Of a stretch of 64,000 bases of DNA, positions 60,793-64,000 are shown one piece after another. Under the pieces are notes generated by a model that had not been told where the DNA came from, searched no databases, and saw nothing but the letters and a program-made list of their open reading frames with translations. Positions within the stretch are counted from its first letter, which is position 1. Every line of letters starts with the position of its first letter. The stretch comes from CAZJHX01 sp964545715. GTDB taxonomy: Bacteria; Myxococcota_A; UBA9042; GCA-2863065. Made by a program: the position numbers and the translations under genes. The stretch is taken from assembly GCA_964545715.1 (NCBI GenBank), contig CAZJHX010000011.1:54488-118487 (forward strand), read 5' to 3'.

Positions 60793-63394
60793 GCAGCAGC
60801 AACACGAGACATAGGGAGTAGGGCAACGCGCTCGGTCGGTCGTTGTTCGCCGTCGAGCAACCGCCGGACTCCGGCGGGGACGGAGCGGTGCCGGGGGCGC
60901 CGTCCTCCGTGGGCTGAGGGCTGGGCTCGGCGACCGCCGCCTCCGCCACAGGGCCTGGCTCGGTCTCCGTAATCGGGTCCTGTTCAGGCGTCGGCTCCAC
61001 AGCGGGCTCCACGGGCGGCGCAGCCTCGGGGCCAGGCTCCGCGCCGGTGGCCACGTCCGGGCTTGGCTCCGGGTCCGGCTCAGGCTCGGGGTCGGGATTG
61101 GGGTCTTCCAGCAGCTGGGGCGCCGGAATCACCTCTGCCCACCGCTTGGCGTGCTCGGCCAGCCCGGGACCGTTGAAGTGCACTGTGTCATGGCGCCACT
61201 GTGGTCCGATCAAGTCGTCCGTCTCTGGTCCCTCGAACACCAGGTCGTCTGCCGCGATCACGGCGTTCTGTGCGCCGACGATGGCCTCGCTGGTCCCGGG
61301 CGCCGGTAGAAACGACACGCGCGCAACACCCCAAGGCACGTCGAAGCCGGCGTCGGCACGCGATTGGGCGATCACCTCCTCCAGCAGGCTCTGGTAGGTC
61401 GCCGCTGCCATGCCGCCGGCGTTGTCCGACTCCCCCTGGTGCCACAGGACCGCGCGGAAGCCCGCCGGGCCCAGAAAGGTGACCGCATCCTTCAGGCGCG
61501 TGTACTTCGTGTTGGCCGCGTCCGGCTTCCATTGCGACACGCTGGTGCCGCCCCAGCCGACGGATACAAACCCGATCGGCACGCCGTATTCCGCGGCGAG
61601 CAGGTCGCCTAGCAGCGGCCACGGCGTGCCGCCCGACCCGGTCGCGATCGGCTGCGGGTCGTGGGCTGGTCGCCATTTGGTCTTCAGGTCGTGAGCCAGC
61701 ACCCGCTCGTCCACCGCTTTTTGGACCGGCAGGCCGTGGTTCGCCGAGTTGGACTGGCCCGCCGTCACAAAGATCTCGCCCACGCCCACACGCGGGCGCG
61801 TCCGGGTCTCCAGCACCTCTGAGGCGGCCAGCGCGCGAACCTGAACGTCGTACCACCCGCCCGTCAGCTTCAGCGCCAGCGAGAAGCCGTCAGCCGTCAG
61901 GTCCGCTGCTTTCCAAGCCGTCTCTTTGCCGCCGAAGCCCTCTCGCGGCACCCCTCGGGCTTCGATGGTGTCCGCCGAGCCGTCGTGGGTCCCGCTCACC
62001 TGCACCAGCCCGAAGTCGTATTGATTGCGCTGCATCACACTCCGCGGCTCCGGCGCCGTCACCGCCAGCACCGGGGGCGCACCCTTCACGACCCACACCG
62101 ACAGCGTCTTCAGGTCGTACGTGGCGGCGTTCTCCGCAAACGTCCAGTCGGGCTCGCCGGTGTCGCTGTTGCCGATGCCCACATCGCCGACGCGCCCGGC
62201 GCTGCCCCACGCGTTGTACGCCAGCACCGTGACGCCGTTCTTGGTGTCATGCACCTGCATGGAGCCGTAACCCGCGGCCGGATCCACCGGCTGGTCGCCC
62301 AGATCGTACGCATCGTCGGACGCTCCCGGCACGCCGACCTGATTCGTCGTCGTGTAGTTGTGCGGCCACAGCTCGATGTTGCCGTCGCCGATCACGCCCG
62401 TGGTGACCTCGAACACGTTGGACGCGACCTCCAGGCCCGTCACTTCGGTCTGAAACACCGCCTCGGCGCTGAACACGGGCACGCCGAGCTTGCTGGTGTC
62501 GTCCGTGAACGGGTCCATCGATGCCCACACCCAGCGCGCTTGCCCGCCCGCCTGCTCCAGCTCCATGTAGTAGGCCACTCGCTTTGCGTGAGGGACCGTC
62601 GCCGCCAGGTCCACGGCGTATGGCACGCCGGTTTGATGAAACGCCGTGAGCGTGTTCGGCAGGTCCAGCAGATAGATCAGCTCATAACCCGCCGCTTGTG
62701 GCACCGGAGGCGCGCTGTCCTCGCGCACGAAGACCTGGAGCGTCCGCACGCTGTACTCGGCCGCATTCTGGTGAAAGGTCCAGTCGGGGTGGCCGTCCGG
62801 CGCGTTGCCGATGCCCAAATCCGTCGCGGCCGCCGGTCCGAAGCGGTTCCAGGCAAACAGGGTCGTCCCCGTCGCCGTATCGTGGATCTGCATGCTGCCG
62901 TATCCCGCCAGCGGCGCGATGGGCTTGTCGCCAAAGTCGTACGTGGTCTCGGACGCGCCCAACACGCCGGCCGAGTTGCCGGTCTGGTAGTTGTTGGGCC
63001 AGAACTCGATCCGCCCGGTCTGAATGTTGGAGTCCGCGGTGATCTTGTCGGGCACGGACGTCGCCACAGTCATGTCGACCAGACCGTGCTGATAGTGAGC
63101 GCCGGACCCCGCGGTAGGCACCCCGATGCGCGTCGGATCGTGGGCGAATGCGCGCGCCGACACCCACACCCACTCCGCCGCTTGTCCCGGCTTCTGCAGC
63201 TCCACGTACCAGGCGATGCGGTCGTACAGGCCGATCGTCGCCGCGTTGTTCTCAGCCCATGGCACCGCGTCGGCAAAGCCGCCGTCTACCGGGATCTGCA
63301 GGTCGTAAAGCAGGGTGTATTCAGCCGCTTCGGGCACGTCGCCGACGGCCGAGGGCAGGGGGTGTGACAGGAGAAGAATAAGGGCTGGAATCAT
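60761..63394 (-). CDS. Surface SASA-type esterase with tandem N-domains and MYXO-CTERM-like tail
   Basis: An 877-residue exported protein. A signal peptide is followed by two related beta domains (about 20-220 and 230-450), sharing GYGSMQ-HDT and GIGN...G-PDWTF motifs. The SASA (sialate O-acetylesterase-like) domain has the nucleophile in AGQSNSANHG near 545, WHQGESDN near 651 and the His in DTVHFNGPG near 736. An EP/Pro-rich linker leads to a tail of Gly-Gly-Cys-Ser, a hydrophobic helix (LPYSLCLVLLLLSC) and RRR, which fits a MYXO-CTERM-type surface-sorting signal. It probably deacetylates surface glycans. Confidence 0.88.
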   Translation of the reverse strand: MIPALILLLSHPLPSAVGDVPEAAEYTLLYDLQIPVDGGFADAVPWAENNAATIGLYDRIAWYVELQKPGQAAEWVWVSARAFAHDPTRIGVPTAGSGAHYQHGLVDMTVATSVPDKITADSNIQTGRIEFWPNNYQTGNSAGVLGASETTYDFGDKPIAPLAGYGSMQIHDTATGTTLFAWNRFGPAAATDLGIGNAPDGHPDWTFHQNAAEYSVRTLQVFVREDSAPPVPQAAGYELIYLLDLPNTLTAFHQTGVPYAVDLAATVPHAKRVAYYMELEQAGGQARWVWASMDPFTDDTSKLGVPVFSAEAVFQTEVTGLEVASNVFEVTTGVIGDGNIELWPHNYTTTNQVGVPGASDDAYDLGDQPVDPAAGYGSMQVHDTKNGVTVLAYNAWGSAGRVGDVGIGNSDTGEPDWTFAENAATYDLKTLSVWVVKGAPPVLAVTAPEPRSVMQRNQYDFGLVQVSGTHDGSADTIEARGVPREGFGGKETAWKAADLTADGFSLALKLTGGWYDVQVRALAASEVLETRTRPRVGVGEIFVTAGQSNSANHGLPVQKAVDERVLAHDLKTKWRPAHDPQPIATGSGGTPWPLLGDLLAAEYGVPIGFVSVGWGGTSVSQWKPDAANTKYTRLKDAVTFLGPAGFRAVLWHQGESDNAGGMAAATYQSLLEEVIAQSRADAGFDVPWGVARVSFLPAPGTSEAIVGAQNAVIAADDLVFEGPETDDLIGPQWRHDTVHFNGPGLAEHAKRWAEVIPAPQLLEDPNPDPEPEPDPEPSPDVATGAEPGPEAAPPVEPAVEPTPEQDPITETEPGPVAEAAVAEPSPQPTEDGAPGTAPSPPESGGCSTANNDRPSALPYSLCLVLLLLSCRRRSWQH

Positions 63395-63445
63395 GGCGGT
63401 AACGACCTCGGCGCGGCGCTTGCTCTGGGGAAGGATAGCAGCCGC

Positions 63446-63535
63446 NNNNNNNNNNGGGGGGGGGGCTCTCCCCCCGCCGGGGGGTGGGGTGCGGGGGGGT
63501 GTGGGGGGGGGGTTGGGGGGGGGGGGTGTAGGAGC
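63446..63535. other. Scaffold gap and G-rich artefact
   Basis: Ten Ns (63446-63455) are followed by about 80 bases that are almost only G with rare C/T. This is typical of low-quality read ends at a joined scaffold gap. No biological feature should be read from it. The true distance between the flanking genes is unknown. Confidence 0.85.
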
Positions 63536-63556
63536 TTCCAGGTGGCGGTGTTCGGT

Positions 63557-64000
63557 CTACTGCGGGCCCTCGCCTTCCGGCTTCTCGGGCTTCTCGCCCT
63601 TCGGCGGCTTGTCACCCTCGGGCTTGTCACCCTTGGGGCCCTTCTTCGGGGGCTTGGGACCCTCGACGCACTTCTGAGCGATCTTCTCGCAGGCCTCGGC
63701 CGGGGCGTCGCTGTTCAGGCACTTCTCCAGGTGGTTGGTGCACATCTTGTTGAAGTGCTTGATCATCGCCTCTTTGAAGCACGCCTTGGTGTCGCCGACG
63801 CACGCCTTGATCGGGTTGCCCTCATCGACACAGGCCTCGAGACCGCCAATGCACTGGCCGAACAGCTTCTTGGGCGGACCGCACATGCCGGGCTTGCCCT
63901 TGCCGTTGCCGTCCGCGAGCTCGCCGTCCGCCTTCGGGGGCTTGTCACCCTTCTCGGGCTTGTCCTCGCCGTCCGCCTTCGGGGGCTTGTCACCCTTCTC
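63557..64000 (-). CDS. Partial Cys-rich Lys/Pro/Gly repeat protein
   Basis: The frame is open to the right edge, so the 5' end and any signal peptide are missing; an internal ATG lies at 63886. At least 147 residues are seen: KGDKPPKADGE repeats, a Cys-rich helical domain (MCGPPKKLFGQCIGGLEACV, ACVGDTKACF, MCTNHLEKCLNSDAPAEAC), and a Lys/Pro/Gly tail ending EGEGPQ. It looks like a secreted surface protein of the same kind as the other Cys-rich ones here. Confidence 0.7.
   Translation of the reverse strand, partial: EKGDKPPKADGEDKPEKGDKPPKADGELADGNGKGKPGMCGPPKKLFGQCIGGLEACVDEGNPIKACVGDTKACFKEAMIKHFNKMCTNHLEKCLNSDAPAEACEKIAQKCVEGPKPPKKGPKGDKPEGDKPPKGEKPEKPEGEGPQ
63889..64000 (-). repeat. 45-base coding repeat at the right edge
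   Basis: The unit encodes EKGDKPPKADGEDKP. One full copy and the first 12 codons of the next are seen before the edge, nearly identical in DNA, so the array very likely continues beyond the window. Confidence 0.75.

Overview
The window is about 64 kb of very GC-rich bacterial DNA, gene-dense on both strands. Signs point to a Myxococcota/Deltaproteobacteria-like (possibly Bradymonadales-like) Gram-negative: many lipoproteins, Cys-rich secreted proteins with acidic or proline-rich linkers, eukaryote-like Ser/Thr kinases with PEGA and TPR partners, a MYXO-CTERM-like C-terminus, an Mla/MCE lipid transporter, and EF-P with EpmA. The taxonomic call is inference; no rRNA or marker comparison was possible. 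No tRNA, rRNA, CRISPR array, transposase or phage integrase was seen. A 10-N scaffold gap followed by G-rich junk lies at 63446-63535.

Layout. 1-4.5 kb: partial membrane protein, PGRP-type amidase lipoprotein, receiver-like protein, and a degenerate PP2C with TM and SH3. 4.5-7.9 kb (minus): argF, namZ-like (DUF1343), nadD and a DUF2520 protein in one overlapping operon. 8-12.4 kb (minus): a gp19-family tail-tube protein with seven 14-residue repeats, a Ser/Thr kinase and a TPR/PEGA protein. 12.7-22.2 kb (plus): GH18 lipoprotein, FmdB zinc ribbon, inositol monophosphatase, TPR lipoprotein, a heterodimeric Mla-type ABC system (two ATPases, two permeases, one MCE protein), DUF362 and a SurA_N-like lipoprotein. 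22.2-28.2 kb: HEAT-like protein, LysR regulator, exported ClpP-like protease, PEGA protein, zinc-ribbon Ser/Thr kinase. 28.3-33.5 kb (plus): DEAD-box helicase, lipoprotein, class III aminotransferase, LuxE-like and LuxC-like enzymes, all coupled. 33.5-36.4 kb (minus): lid-less DnaK and a J-like protein without HPD. 36.5-43.4 kb: Cys-rich lipoprotein, large TPR/propeller protein, orphan family 5 solute-binding lipoprotein, amidohydrolase. 43.7-46.7 kb: low-complexity Arg/Gln/Glu-rich protein, small proteins, NUDIX, RlmD-like methyltransferase. 46.7-50 kb (minus): DUF2169 type VI-linked protein and an unknown partner. 50-52.1 kb (minus): response regulator, EF-P, EpmA. 52.1-58.9 kb (plus): TsaE, GDP-fucose genes (gmd, fcl), a 47-residue membrane peptide, O-antigen ligase-like protein, thioredoxin/TPR, FAD-linked oxidase, Cys-rich lipoprotein. 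59-64 kb: saccharopine dehydrogenase-like reductase, Kazal-type lipoprotein, SASA esterase with a sorting tail, and a truncated Cys-rich repeat protein.

The strongest candidates for undescribed biology are: the Mla transporter whose two ATPases carry complementary defects that predict one working and one degenerate ATP site; the tail-tube protein with a perfectly periodic N-terminal repeat next to a kinase; the DUF2169 cassette with large charged insertions; and the LuxE/LuxC/aminotransferase operon lacking luciferase. Several genes also have a -10 hexamer 6-9 bases before the start codon and no Shine-Dalgarno, suggesting leaderless transcription.
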